Shown: positions 8,819 through 18,754, counted from the first letter of the stretch. The stretch: 64,000 nucleotides of DNA from an uncultured Eubacteriales bacterium (GCA_934725425.1 CAKVAX010000005.1:53375-117374); one strand, 5' to 3'. A program made the numbers and translations. Notes: generated from the letters alone by a model not told the origin.

Positions 8819-9601
8819 ATGTTTTTTCCGTGTTTTAACATGTGTAGCCCGGATGTTTCAATGGATGCGTATATTTCTACTCCGACCAGCATTGTTGAAA
8901 GTAGGAAAGAATCATCCGAAAGTTATAAAATGGAACAAGAAACCGGAGATTATGCCTATCTTCAATCGCAGCTTTGCTCAGATAATTTGAAAATAGATTT
9001 GGAATTTAAAGAACAAGACGATAATTCTCCTAAAAATTTCTCCACTACTCTTAAAACTCCGTTCGGCGAAGTTACCGTCAGGTTTATATATTGTCCGGCT
9101 CAAAAACGCTATAACAGATTTATTTGCGGTGGCGGAAAATACACTGAACTTGTAGAAAAACTAGATCAAAAATATAGAAATTGTAAATCCAGAAAAGCCA
9201 TCTACGAACAAATACTCAGATACTTGACCTCAGCTCCTGTATCCAAAGGTTCAGACCCGTGGAAATGCGAAGTTTTTAAGTCTAAGTATGAAAGTAAAAT
9301 TTTGGCATATTTCTGCTCCATTTTGGCAGTGTGCGATCCGTGTTTCGGAATGGGAGCAGACGGAGGAAAAGATGTTAGGTCAGCGCTTAGAAGCATTGAA
9401 TGCGGAAAAGGATGCTCATTTAAAAAATTTTTGGAGCCTTCATTTTACCCTATGTCGCAGCGAGGAGCCTATCGCCTTGCCAGAAGATTGACAAAAACAA
9501 CTAAAATATCCGGTCGACCGGGCACATATAAGGGCTTTACAAATCTTACCAATAACCATACCCCTGCAAAACCAAAGCTAAAACGCTCTGCTACTTTATA
9601 A
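8819..9601 (+). CDS. Orphan protein, 260 aa
   Basis: No family recognised. The start chosen is the ATG 12 nt after CAGGAG; a TTG at 8810 is only 3 nt from the SD and is less likely. The protein has no signal peptide or membrane helix. The N-terminus is Cys-rich (CFNMC), and further Cys residues are scattered (YCP, ICGG, CKSRK, CSI, CDPCFGMG, CGKGC). The C-terminal 50 residues are basic and Pro/Thr-rich. It has its own strong promoter and sits between cwlD and radA, whose start is 82 nt further on. Cytoplasmic and possibly nucleic-acid or metal binding; that is only a guess from composition. Confidence 0.6.
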   Translation: MFFPCFNMCSPDVSMDAYISTPTSIVESRKESSESYKMEQETGDYAYLQSQLCSDNLKIDLEFKEQDDNSPKNFSTTLKTPFGEVTVRFIYCPAQKRYNRFICGGGKYTELVEKLDQKYRNCKSRKAIYEQILRYLTSAPVSKGSDPWKCEVFKSKYESKILAYFCSILAVCDPCFGMGADGGKDVRSALRSIECGKGCSFKKFLEPSFYPMSQRGAYRLARRLTKTTKISGRPGTYKGFTNLTNNHTPAKPKLKRSATL

Positions 9602-9682
9602 ATAAATCTCTTAACAGGAGCTTCTAAAAGGTGTAGTATATTTAGTAAGTAAAATTATTTTTAGAGTTTAGAGGAAGAGATT

Positions 9683-11062
9683 ATGAATAAAAAAATAAAA
9701 ACAGTATTTGTCTGTTCGGAATGCGGTTTTGAATCCGCAAAATGGAACGGAATATGCCCCTCTTGCGGGCAAGGTAACACCATGTTGGAAGAAATCAGGG
9801 AATCATCTTCGAAGCAAAGCAAACTCGGAGCGGTAAAATTTAGCCCGTCGCAAGTTTCCCAAGTTTCGATGAGCAGTATTGATATCGACGAAGAAACCCG
9901 TTATTGCACGGGTTTTAATGAGTTGGACAGAGTTTTTGGCGGAGGAATCGTCAAAGGCTCGCTTACTCTTTTGGGAGGAACCCCAGGCATAGGCAAATCA
10001 ACGCTCCTATTGCAGATTTGCAATAATTTAGATAAAAAACTCAAAATTCTTTATGTTTCGGGCGAAGAATCCAAACGCCAAATAAAAATGCGTGCTTCAA
10101 GGCTTGGAGTGTGCAACGAAAACCTATTCATAATGACCGAAACAAATATAAATCTTATTGCGGCTGAAATCGAGTACACTCGCCCAGATTTGGTTATCAT
10201 TGATTCGGTTCAAACTATGAGCAATCCGGAATCATCGACTTTTCCGGGCAGCGTATCTCAGGTAAAAGAGTGTACGAATATTTTTTTAAAATTATCCAAA
10301 TCTTTGGATATTACCGTGCTGCTTATCGGCCACGTAAACAAGGACGGTGCTATTGCCGGACCTAAGGTTCTGGAGCACATGGTTGACGCTGTTCTTTATT
10401 TTGAGGGCGACAGCCAGACTGCCTACAGAATTTTAAGAGCAGTTAAGAACAGGCATGGTTCTACGAACGAGATAGGTGTTTTTCGGATGGATGACAACGG
10501 CCTACAAGAGGTTGAAAATCCTTCGGCGATGCTTTTGGCGGGCAAGCCTCAGAATGTCTCGGGCATTTGTGTTGCATGCGTTATGGAAGGCTCCAGACCC
10601 ATTCTCACAGAAGTTCAAGGATTGGTTACGCCTACGAGTTTTGGTAATCCAAGGCGCATGGCTACGGGGTTTGATTACAATAGGATGTCACTGATACTTG
10701 CTGTGCTTGAAAAAAGAGCCGGGTATTTCTTTTCTTCCATGGATGCGTATGTCAATGTGGTCGGGGGATTAAAGCTCGAAGAACCCGCCGCCGATTTATC
10801 GGTTGCAATCGCGCTGGTTTCCAGCCTCAAAGACGCCGTAGTGAGCGATGAGGTAATAGCTTTCGGAGAGATAGGTCTTGCCGGGGAAATTCGTTCTGTC
10901 CCGAATTGCGATATGAGAATTCAAGAGGCTGAAAGATTGGGCTTTAAAAAATGTATTATTCCTTATTATAATTTTAAATCCCTTAATAATTTCAAAAAGT
11001 ATAAAATAGAAATAATAGCCGCAAAAAATATCCGCGAAGCTGTTAACTCCGCGGTAAATTAA
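9683..11062 (+). CDS. radA: DNA repair protein RadA
   Basis: 459 aa, the usual length. It has an N-terminal zinc ribbon C11-x2-C14 ... C25-x2-C28, a RecA-like ATPase core with Walker A GGTPGIGKST (98-107), a RadA-specific KNRHGS motif (about residue 252), and a C-terminal Lon-protease-like domain with the sequence LKLEEPAADLSVAIAL. RadA promotes branch migration in recombination intermediates. The start follows GAGGAAG. It ends 3 nt from the stop codon of the convergent minus-strand gene, with no terminator between them. Confidence 0.96.
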   Translation: MNKKIKTVFVCSECGFESAKWNGICPSCGQGNTMLEEIRESSSKQSKLGAVKFSPSQVSQVSMSSIDIDEETRYCTGFNELDRVFGGGIVKGSLTLLGGTPGIGKSTLLLQICNNLDKKLKILYVSGEESKRQIKMRASRLGVCNENLFIMTETNINLIAAEIEYTRPDLVIIDSVQTMSNPESSTFPGSVSQVKECTNIFLKLSKSLDITVLLIGHVNKDGAIAGPKVLEHMVDAVLYFEGDSQTAYRILRAVKNRHGSTNEIGVFRMDDNGLQEVENPSAMLLAGKPQNVSGICVACVMEGSRPILTEVQGLVTPTSFGNPRRMATGFDYNRMSLILAVLEKRAGYFFSSMDAYVNVVGGLKLEEPAADLSVAIALVSSLKDAVVSDEVIAFGEIGLAGEIRSVPNCDMRIQEAERLGFKKCIIPYYNFKSLNNFKKYKIEIIAAKNIREAVNSAVN

Positions 11063-11065
11063 AAA

Positions 11066-11431
11066 TTAAAGTATCTCTATTGAATTTTTTGGAATATTAT
11101 TTTCAGAAAAATTTTCTAAAACATTTTCCATGAGTTCTTTCGAGCTTTTGCGTTGATCAGTTATAGTTATCTGGCATCTTTGATTGAACTCACAAAGATA
11201 AGAATATTTAGTCAAAACCGGAATAAGTCTCACAAAAAAATTTTCATCTACATTAATAATTACCGAATTTTTAGAACTCGGATTTTTGCGGATTAAGATA
11301 ATTTTTTGATTTTCAGGTATAATGTCATCCACCACTTTTGAACGCATCCTGCGGTGCATCGCCAATGATGCCGGACAAAGCAGAGTTACTGCGAGCATGA
11401 TAAAGATAATTTTTTTGAATAATGATTTCAT
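11066..11431 (-). CDS. Small secreted or anchored protein (121 aa)
   Basis: Unknown family. The start chosen is the ATG that follows AAAGGAATTGATACT; an upstream in-frame ATG lacks an SD and would place the SD inside the gene. The N-terminus (KSLFKKIIFIMLAVTLLCPASLA) is a signal peptide with likely cleavage after ASLA. The mature part of about 95 residues is basic at first (HRRMRSKV) and contains 'IIPENQKIILIRKNPSSKNSVIINVDENFFVRLIP'. It begins 18 nt after addA ends, so it is probably the last gene of an addB-addA operon. Confidence 0.65.
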   Translation of the reverse strand: MKSLFKKIIFIMLAVTLLCPASLAMHRRMRSKVVDDIIPENQKIILIRKNPSSKNSVIINVDENFFVRLIPVLTKYSYLCEFNQRCQITITDQRKSSKELMENVLENFSENNIPKNSIEIL

Positions 11432-11449
11432 AGTATCAATTCCTTTCAA

Positions 11450-14400
11450 TTAATTTATATTTTTATTATTAAAATATTCTCCCAAGCTAAATGAAAATAT
11501 TCCTATTTCCGAAACTTCTGCGCCTTTTATTTCTTCAATGGCCTTTTTGTAAATTTCAAGTTGGCTTTTATATTTTTCGTAAAGCGATTTGCAATTATCC
11601 GCGCGGTCGGTTTTGTAGTCTATAATTATATATTTACCATCTTCTTTGAATGCACAGTCCAGAGCACCTTCAACCACAATATTTTCGGCTTCGCTCGCTC
11701 CGTTTATGATTTGACTTGTAGGGAGCATGATTGAAAATCTGTACTCTCGCAAAACTTCTTCACTTTCCACAATCCTTTTGAATAATGTTGAATTTTTGAA
11801 GTTAATCAAAGCTTTTTTATCCAAAAGTTTAGCTTCTTCCATTGTCAAAAAATTTTTTGAAACTAGGTTTGAAATAACCGCATCAGCACCGAAAAGAGCA
11901 AATTTTTTAAAATCGGCATAGCACATGAATTTATGCATAGCGTTACCTTTAGCGGTAGCGCTTGTATTATTTTTACTTAAAAAATCCGGCTTTGAGTCGG
12001 CTATGTATTCTTTCCATACGAAATTTTCAGCCAGTTGTGAAGCTGCAACTTTAAGAGGAGCCTCCGATGAGCTTTTTTGATAATTAAAATTAAATCTTTT
12101 TTTGAGCTTTTCAAGGAGGTTCTCATCTGCTTTGATATCCTCGTTTAATTCGTCCGGCAGAGTGGGAATATCTTCTTCTTTTTTATTTTCTATCAGATTT
12201 ACTTCTAAATTTAAATTATTTTCTTCAAAAGATTCCGAAATATTTTCCCCGAGATTCAAAGCCGAACATATTTTATTTCTGGCGCTACTTTTTCCCAAAG
12301 CCAAAAGCAAGCAATCTGAGAATGACTTTACGCAGCTTAAAATATTAACGTCATTTTTTTGTAGCAAATCCGATAATATAAAATTTTCTTGGACGGTTTT
12401 TTGCGGATTTTTTAAAGAAGAAATCAAAATTAACTTTTGTTTTGCCCTCGTTAAAGCAACGTATAAAATTCTGAGCTCCTCTGCGACGGCCTCTTTTTTA
12501 TTTTGAATAGAAATTGCTTTCCGTATTATATTATCGCATTTTACGGTATTATTTTCAGCTTTTATCTTTGTTCCGGGTCCCAAATTTTTGTGTATTAAAA
12601 GGCTGTCGGTGTCATTTTTAAATTGCTTGGCGCAGTCTGCAAGTATGCAAACAGGGAATTCCAGCCCTTTTGATTTATGTATGCTTAGTATTTTTACATT
12701 ATTTTCGGCTTCCGAAGAAAGCGCTGCGGCGGGAATATCTGAGTTTTTATTTTGTATATTTTCGAGATATTTTAAAAATCCTATGATTCCTTTGTGAAAG
12801 TTTGCGTCGTATTTTCTGGCGTATTCCGCAAATAATTTTAAGTTAGCGGTTTTTTGGGCTCCATTCGGCATTACGCTGCATATTTCAGGGTAAAATGTTT
12901 CGTCGTAAATATAATTTATAAACTCGTCGCAAGTTAAATTTTGGGATATATCTCGGTATAAATTTATTTGATTCAAAAACTTTTCGGCTTTTAAATTGCC
13001 TTCGTCGGCGGATTTTTTCAGGGAAAAATAAAACGGCAAATCGCTGTCTTTTTGCCTTATAATGCCGATTTCGTCCGCACTGAAATCAAATATAGGACTC
13101 ATCATTACGCCGATTAGAGCGATATCTTGCACGGGATTGCTTATGATTTTAAGAAGCGAAATTATTGTGGTTATTTCTTGAGTCGCAAGGAATTTTTCGT
13201 TGATTTCACAGTGTGCTGGTATCCCGCATTTAATCAGTTCTTCGGCATAAATATGCGCCTGATTGTTGGAGTTTCTTAAAAGAATGCAAAAATCGGAATA
13301 CGTCGCGGGGCGCCGGGTTCCGTTTGCCTCGATTTCAAAACCCGTGCTTATCATTTCCATTATTTTTTCGGCAATAAACCGCGCTTCGATAATGGCGGAA
13401 CTTTCGTCGGATTCTTCTTGATTTATTAAGTTTAATTCCACGTTATTTTTAGGATTTTCTTCGGAGTTTATTCCCGGTATCAAAAATTCTTCTTGATTAT
13501 ACTCTATTTCTCCGGTTTCTTTCGACATTATGTTTTCAAAAATAAAATTTACAAAGTCCAAAATTTCTTTTTTACTTCTAAAATTTTTCCCCAGACTTAT
13601 CTTTGCGGGATAAATTTCCGATACCGGATTGTAGATAGAAAATGCATCCTTTTTTTCAAGGAATATCTGAGGTCGGGATTGCCTGAATTTGTAAATGCTT
13701 TGCTTGACGTCGCCGACCATAAAAAGATTTTTTTCGTTTTTTGTAACCATTTTAAATATGGTGTTTTGAATGTCGTTTATGTCCTGGTATTCGTCCACCA
13801 TGACTTCAATGTAATTTTCCGAGATATCTTTTGCAATTTGAGAAGGAATAATTTCGCCGTCTTTTTGATTGCATAAAAGCTTTATCGCAAGATGCCCGAG
13901 GTCACTGAATCCGAGCAAATTTTTTGAAATTTTTGCTGAATAAATTTCATGTGAATAGTAATTTACCACTTCAAAAAGAGTTTTAAAAATACTTTTAAGT
14001 GTGGCGGCAGTAAGGCGATTTTCTTCTTTGTCGCTGTAAAAATATTCAGATATTTTTTTGATTGATTTTTTGACGAAATCTCTTATGTATACGATTTTTT
14101 CCTTTATTTGTATGTCTTCCGGCGATTTCAAAGCTTTTAATCGTGAAAATTTAAAATCTGAAAGATATTTTTTTATTTCGTCGATATTTTCCGAAAGAAT
14201 TATCTTTTCAAGCCTATCGATTTTTTCCATGTCGTCATTTAATGTTTCAAAATAAGCTTTTTTGATATTTTCAAAATTTTCGGTGTACATTTTCGCCTGT
14301 GCCAGTAGATTCTTCAGCGATATGACTTGTTTTTTGCAGAAATCCAAAATGTATTTTTCCCAGATTGAAACATCTGAATAATCATATAATTTTAAAATTT

Positions 14401-14980
14401 CTTCCATCCAAATATTCGGAAATACCATGGAATCTGTGAACTGATACATTTGATTTATTATATCTTCCAAATTTCGGTCATCTTTTTCACCTGTAAAAAA
14501 ATCGGCAAGCTCTTGAAAATCCGAGCTCTTTTCTTCATAAAAATGCTCCAAAGTGGTTTCCAGCGCGGAGTTTTTTATAACTTCTATTTCGCTTTCGTTT
14601 GCAATCCTGAAGTTTGGCGAAATGCCCAGTTTAAAAAAATTTTCCTTGATTATATTCAGACAAAAGCTGTCAATAGTGCCGATTGAAGCCGATTGAAGAA
14701 GTAATTGTTGCCTTTGAAGATTTTTATTTCTCGGGTTTTCACGAATCATTTCGGAAAGTTTTTTTGAAATTCTCATTTTCATTTCCTGTGCAGCAAGTTT
14801 TGTGAAAGTAACGATTAAAAACTTATCGATGTCAACCGGGTTATTTGGGTCGGTAATCAAGTTTATTATGCGCTGTACAAGAACAGACGTTTTCCCGGAC
14901 CCTGCCGCTGCCGAGACAAGTATAGTTCCGCCCGAGGCGTTCATTGCGTTTTGTTGGTCGGTTGTCCATTTGGAACTCAT
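11450..14980 (-). CDS. addA: ATP-dependent helicase/nuclease subunit AddA
   Basis: 1176 aa. UvrD-like helicase with Walker A SAAAGSGKTSVLVQR at the N-terminus, Walker B MVDEYQDIND (about residue 390), further helicase motifs (VGDVKQSIYKFRQS; SIHKSKGLEFPV; LRILYVALTRAK), and a C-terminal RecB-family nuclease domain (EGALDCAF...IIIDYKTD near 1110-1130). With AddB it processes double-strand breaks, unwinding and resecting DNA to load RecA, and responds to Chi. The ATG is 2 nt after the addB stop codon, so the two are translationally linked. Confidence 0.96.
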   Translation of the reverse strand: MSSKWTTDQQNAMNASGGTILVSAAAGSGKTSVLVQRIINLITDPNNPVDIDKFLIVTFTKLAAQEMKMRISKKLSEMIRENPRNKNLQRQQLLLQSASIGTIDSFCLNIIKENFFKLGISPNFRIANESEIEVIKNSALETTLEHFYEEKSSDFQELADFFTGEKDDRNLEDIINQMYQFTDSMVFPNIWMEEILKLYDYSDVSIWEKYILDFCKKQVISLKNLLAQAKMYTENFENIKKAYFETLNDDMEKIDRLEKIILSENIDEIKKYLSDFKFSRLKALKSPEDIQIKEKIVYIRDFVKKSIKKISEYFYSDKEENRLTAATLKSIFKTLFEVVNYYSHEIYSAKISKNLLGFSDLGHLAIKLLCNQKDGEIIPSQIAKDISENYIEVMVDEYQDINDIQNTIFKMVTKNEKNLFMVGDVKQSIYKFRQSRPQIFLEKKDAFSIYNPVSEIYPAKISLGKNFRSKKEILDFVNFIFENIMSKETGEIEYNQEEFLIPGINSEENPKNNVELNLINQEESDESSAIIEARFIAEKIMEMISTGFEIEANGTRRPATYSDFCILLRNSNNQAHIYAEELIKCGIPAHCEINEKFLATQEITTIISLLKIISNPVQDIALIGVMMSPIFDFSADEIGIIRQKDSDLPFYFSLKKSADEGNLKAEKFLNQINLYRDISQNLTCDEFINYIYDETFYPEICSVMPNGAQKTANLKLFAEYARKYDANFHKGIIGFLKYLENIQNKNSDIPAAALSSEAENNVKILSIHKSKGLEFPVCILADCAKQFKNDTDSLLIHKNLGPGTKIKAENNTVKCDNIIRKAISIQNKKEAVAEELRILYVALTRAKQKLILISSLKNPQKTVQENFILSDLLQKNDVNILSCVKSFSDCLLLALGKSSARNKICSALNLGENISESFEENNLNLEVNLIENKKEEDIPTLPDELNEDIKADENLLEKLKKRFNFNYQKSSSEAPLKVAASQLAENFVWKEYIADSKPDFLSKNNTSATAKGNAMHKFMCYADFKKFALFGADAVISNLVSKNFLTMEEAKLLDKKALINFKNSTLFKRIVESEEVLREYRFSIMLPTSQIINGASEAENIVVEGALDCAFKEDGKYIIIDYKTDRADNCKSLYEKYKSQLEIYKKAIEEIKGAEVSEIGIFSFSLGEYFNNKNIN

Positions 14981-14981
14981 T

Positions 14982-17900
14982 TTAGACTTTCTCCATTTCT
15001 TCGATTGATTTTTCGTTACTTATTTTTTTAATTTCCGTAAAATTGGTCTTTTCATAGCAACAAATAGGGAAAAATTCACACCATTTGCACGCAGTGTCGG
15101 TATTTTTTATTGGGCTTTCGAAAATATTTCCGTTTTTTAATTCTTCAATCATATTTTTTATTTTCTTTTCGATGTACTTATATATGATTTCTAATTTGTT
15201 AAAATCTGTCAGAGAATTTGATTTTATTGATTCTCCTGAAATTTTTGCCGGAATAAAAATTCCTTCGCCGTCTTTTTCCATTGCCGAAATTACTTTGATA
15301 TTATTCAGAATCAGTCCGTTCATTTTTAATTTTTCATCCAAGTTTTTCGAAATTTCTCCGGCTTCTTTTAATGTTTTTGCTTCGCCGACAGGCTTTAATG
15401 CCGGGAAATAAAGCACTCCCGCAGGCAGGACTTTTCCGTATTTTTTTTCGCCGTTTTTTTGAATTGACATCAAATAAATTAACATTTGCATATTGAGCCC
15501 AAAAAGGACGTCGGAAAGTTTAAATTCCTTTGCGCCTGTTTTGTAATCGATTATGCGCACATAGGTGCCTTCGGGCGAATTAAAAATATCAACTCTGTCG
15601 ATTTTCCCTTCTATTTTGGTCGTTGTTCCGTCGCTGTTTTGAAATGTAAACGGCAGTACGTCGCCTTTTTCAGAAATTTCCAGTTCCAGATCCGAAAGCT
15701 TAAACAGTGTTTCTTGAAATTCTTTTTTGAAATGTTCAACAAGATACAAAATCGATTTTTTAATTTTTTCTATTATGTATATAAACCTTTGGTTTTTGTT
15801 TTCGAATCCACCGAGCTTGTTATTTACAAAGTCGTTTACCAGCACATTTATTTCGTTTGAAATTTGAAGATTATTTTTGGAAATAAGGCTTTCCTGCGGG
15901 AATTTTTTAAATAATTTTTCAAGTACAAAATGAACTATATTACCGTACTCAATAGCGTTGAATTTGGCGGGCAAATTATTTTTTGCCTTTAAAATATATT
16001 TACAAAAATATCCAAATCTGCAAGTATAATATTTTTCTATTTGAGAAGCGGATAGGGTAGAGGTGCTTTGAGTGATTTTTTTGATATTTTCTGAGTTTTT
16101 CAATTTTATAGGAGAATCATCGCAAATTTTCTTGAGTATATCGCATTTTGAACTGTAATTTGCGTTATTTTCGAAGTAATATTTTAAAGTTTGCGACAGT
16201 AAAGATTTATCTTTGTATTTTTCAGCATATGTCGAAAATGCAAAACTTTCGCACCAAATCATTTCTTCTTCCGTAAAACAGTACCTGTCCGGAATTTTTA
16301 TTGCAGGAAAGATTTCTCTTACTTCTTTTATGATTTCAGATGGGAGCAAGGCGTTGTTTTCCGGACCGGACGATGACCAAGTGATGAATAATTTTTCGGT
16401 GGGGCTCGTTAAAATGTCGTATGCTAAAAATTTTTCTTTTTTTAAAAAATCTTCGTTGGCGCTGCCTATTTCTATTCCTAGTGCGTTTATTCCCGAAATT
16501 TCGGCGTTTGTAAATAAATTTGACTGAGAAGGTGCTTTTGGAAATTCCCCGTTTGCTGCTCCGATTGCAAATAAAATTTTAGGTCTGCTGATATAAGTTC
16601 TTTCCACGACCCCGACTAGGACATGGTCGGAGTTTTGTGGAATGGACGAAAAATCAATGTAATTTATCGCACAAAAAAGAATATCTCGGTACTTCGAAAC
16701 GGATATCATTTTGTTTGAAAAAATCATGCCCGTTTCATTTAAAATTTCCATCAAAATATCCCAGATTCTTGCGCAATCTTGAGCAATCTTCAGGTTGTTT
16801 TCTGTTATATTTTTTAAGCAAAATTTTTTTAAATTTTCCGAAGCATTAATATCTGTCAAAAAATTGTAAACAGCTTTTGAAATTTCTTTTCCGGAAGATT
16901 TTTTTACAGAGCTTTTTAATTTTTCCAACGGCTCAATTATTTTAATTCGAAGTTCATTTAGTTGTATAAGAATTTGCTTGTCTTTTTCACTTAAACCTGA
17001 TTTAAATCCCTCAGGGTGCATCGAAAAGGGCTTCAGCCAGGTTTTTCCTTTTATTTCCCAGAGCAAAATATAATTTTCGATTAGTGAAATTTCCTCGGTT
17101 GTAAGGTCTGTCAGACCGCTTTTTAGGTACCTCATAATGTCCTCGGTGCTGTAATTTGATTTTACAGAGTCGATGGCCGCAAAAATTAAATTTATCAAAT
17201 TATTTTGCAAAATTTTTTGAGGGGTATCCAAAAAAAATGGTATCCTATATTTTTTGAATTTACTTTTGAATAAACCGGCGTATGAGTCCGCCGAGCGCAT
17301 AATCACCGCAAAATCTGAGTATTTATATCCGTCATTCATGACCATTTTTTTGATATTTGCCGCAACGAATTCTATTTCTTCATCGGTCGACACGGCCCTG
17401 TATAATTTAATATTTTTAGGGCAGTTTGGATATGAAATTTTTTCGGAATTAAAAATATTTTTTTCTAAAATTTCGAGTTCGCTGTTTATTTTGCAAGGGT
17501 TGATATTGCCCGTGTCCTCAATGCTGCGCGTAGGAATGGAATTTTCAGAGGCTATTTTTTTTATTTGATTTATGGATTTTTTTACTGAGTAAAATAATTC
17601 CTCCGCAGTATCTTCACCCGAAGGAAACTTAAACGAAAAATAAACATTTTTCGCTTGAGAAATTATTATTTTTAAAACTTCGAGCTGTTGCTTCGTAAAA
17701 TTTGCAAATTCGTCCACATAGATTGTGTAGTTTTTAAAAACATTATTTTCTTTTATTATTTTTTCCAAAATGTTCAGGCTGTCAAAGAGGTCCACAAATT
17801 TATTTTCTGTCAGATTTTTATATTCGGATTTTATGAGTTGGATTTCGGAAATTTTTTGCTTTAGATATGATTTATCCGTTGAATTTACAATTTTTTGTAG

Positions 17901-18302
17901 GTCATCATCGCTGATTTTTTCGGATTTAAAATCCATAATGGTGCTAAGAATCAGCTCAACAGTGTTGATATCATTGCTGTTTTTATTATATAAATTTAAC
18001 TTGTCTTTTACGTTTTCAATCGCGGCATTCATCAAAAGAATTTTCTTGGTGTCGCTTATCGGCTTGATGGGTGGAATTTTTATTATTTGAGAAACAAAAT
18101 CATAAATTCTTGAAAAACTCAGAATTTTTATCTTTGCAAAATTTTTATTCCCCATGCGTTTTAACATTTCACGTTCGCAAGCGAATGAACTTTGCTCAGG
18201 CACAATCAAAACAGTATTTTCTTTTTTGGACGTGACGTTTTCGATTATTATTTTTTTGAGTTTTTCCGAACTGTATTTCCTGTCAAAAATGAAGTAAACC
18301 AA
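14982..18302 (-). CDS. addB: ATP-dependent nuclease subunit AddB, degenerate Walker A
   Basis: 1106 aa from a TTG preceded by AAGGTGG at 8-nt spacing; a GTG four codons upstream overlaps the SD and is rejected. The N-terminus aligns with AddB (VLIVPEQSSFACEREML), but the P-loop position reads FIFDRKYSSEK instead of G-R-x-G-S-G-K, so the usual ATP site is lost. The C-terminal nuclease is intact (KIEGKIDRVD...IIDYKTG). The iron-sulfur cysteines are present: C in YTCRFGYFC, and the C-terminal C-x2-C-x5-C of CKWCEFFPIC. Numerous paired shadow frames on the other strand reflect AT-rich coding bias. Confidence 0.93.
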   Translation of the reverse strand: MVYFIFDRKYSSEKLKKIIIENVTSKKENTVLIVPEQSSFACEREMLKRMGNKNFAKIKILSFSRIYDFVSQIIKIPPIKPISDTKKILLMNAAIENVKDKLNLYNKNSNDINTVELILSTIMDFKSEKISDDDLQKIVNSTDKSYLKQKISEIQLIKSEYKNLTENKFVDLFDSLNILEKIIKENNVFKNYTIYVDEFANFTKQQLEVLKIIISQAKNVYFSFKFPSGEDTAEELFYSVKKSINQIKKIASENSIPTRSIEDTGNINPCKINSELEILEKNIFNSEKISYPNCPKNIKLYRAVSTDEEIEFVAANIKKMVMNDGYKYSDFAVIMRSADSYAGLFKSKFKKYRIPFFLDTPQKILQNNLINLIFAAIDSVKSNYSTEDIMRYLKSGLTDLTTEEISLIENYILLWEIKGKTWLKPFSMHPEGFKSGLSEKDKQILIQLNELRIKIIEPLEKLKSSVKKSSGKEISKAVYNFLTDINASENLKKFCLKNITENNLKIAQDCARIWDILMEILNETGMIFSNKMISVSKYRDILFCAINYIDFSSIPQNSDHVLVGVVERTYISRPKILFAIGAANGEFPKAPSQSNLFTNAEISGINALGIEIGSANEDFLKKEKFLAYDILTSPTEKLFITWSSSGPENNALLPSEIIKEVREIFPAIKIPDRYCFTEEEMIWCESFAFSTYAEKYKDKSLLSQTLKYYFENNANYSSKCDILKKICDDSPIKLKNSENIKKITQSTSTLSASQIEKYYTCRFGYFCKYILKAKNNLPAKFNAIEYGNIVHFVLEKLFKKFPQESLISKNNLQISNEINVLVNDFVNNKLGGFENKNQRFIYIIEKIKKSILYLVEHFKKEFQETLFKLSDLELEISEKGDVLPFTFQNSDGTTTKIEGKIDRVDIFNSPEGTYVRIIDYKTGAKEFKLSDVLFGLNMQMLIYLMSIQKNGEKKYGKVLPAGVLYFPALKPVGEAKTLKEAGEISKNLDEKLKMNGLILNNIKVISAMEKDGEGIFIPAKISGESIKSNSLTDFNKLEIIYKYIEKKIKNMIEELKNGNIFESPIKNTDTACKWCEFFPICCYEKTNFTEIKKISNEKSIEEMEKV

Positions 18303-18416
18303 GTAAAATTCCACCTTCTAAAATGTAAATAGATTATCACAAAAATGCCTAAATGTCAATTTTTGACGATTTTAATCAGGACGTATTTTTTGTCTAAAAA
18401 ATCAAATAATAACAAA

Positions 18417-18436
18417 GTACTTTAAATTTGAAGTAC
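18417..18436. repeat. Inverted repeat upstream of the GG-leader array
   Basis: GTACTT and AAGTAC flank an 8-nt AT centre, 24 nt before the first array gene. It could be an operator or part of an atypical promoter; a TACAAT box (18434-18439) overlaps its right arm. Confidence 0.4.
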
Positions 18437-18460
18437 AATAAAAATCAGGAGGGGATTTAA

Positions 18461-18679
18461 ATGAAAGAAGAAAAAAATTTACAGGAAAAGCAAATGGACA
18501 AGGTTTCGGGAGGAAAAATCATTAAAACAGAGGATGACAAATTTATGGCCGTCCCAAAATCTTGTAAGGAATGCTCAACTTTAGGAGAAGCAAAAAGCTG
18601 TAAAGAAAGACTCGACAGGAACGAAAAGTGCGACTGCCACGAATGTGATAGCGCCGTATGCCCTAATCATAATAAATAA
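18461..18679 (+). CDS. Double-glycine leader protein 1, Cys-rich
   Basis: 72 aa after an AGGAGGGG SD. The leader is MKEEKNLQEKQMDKVSGG (18 residues, GG at 17-18). The mature part begins with the array's common motif in weakened form (EDDKFMAVP...STLGEAKSCKE) but has gained seven cysteines (35, 38, 47, 57, 59, 62, 67). The last ones are packed as CDCHEC...C, suggesting metal binding or disulfides. It is the first gene of the tandem array. No modification enzyme or transporter is adjacent. Confidence 0.75.
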   Translation: MKEEKNLQEKQMDKVSGGKIIKTEDDKFMAVPKSCKECSTLGEAKSCKERLDRNEKCDCHECDSAVCPNHNK

Positions 18680-18720
18680 TCATTTTTAATTTGTGCATAA
18701 ATATATATAAATTTTAGGCA

Positions 18721-18749
18721 TTGACAAATAAATTTATATATTATACACT
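18721..18749 (+). promoter_or_regulatory. Promoter of GG-leader protein 2
   Basis: -35 TTGACA (18721-18726), 17-nt spacer, -10 TACACT (18744-18749). Confidence 0.75.
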
Positions 18750-18754
18750 ATACA

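Noticed and set aside
12102..12506. Plus-strand frames opposite addA and addB, up to about 130 aa
   Set aside because: Shadows of AT-rich coding sequence: no SD, Phe/Ser/Lys-rich translation, and fully within strongly recognised genes.
18303..18314. GTG start of addB
   Set aside because: Overlaps the SD AAGGTGG; the TTG at 18302 has the correct spacing.
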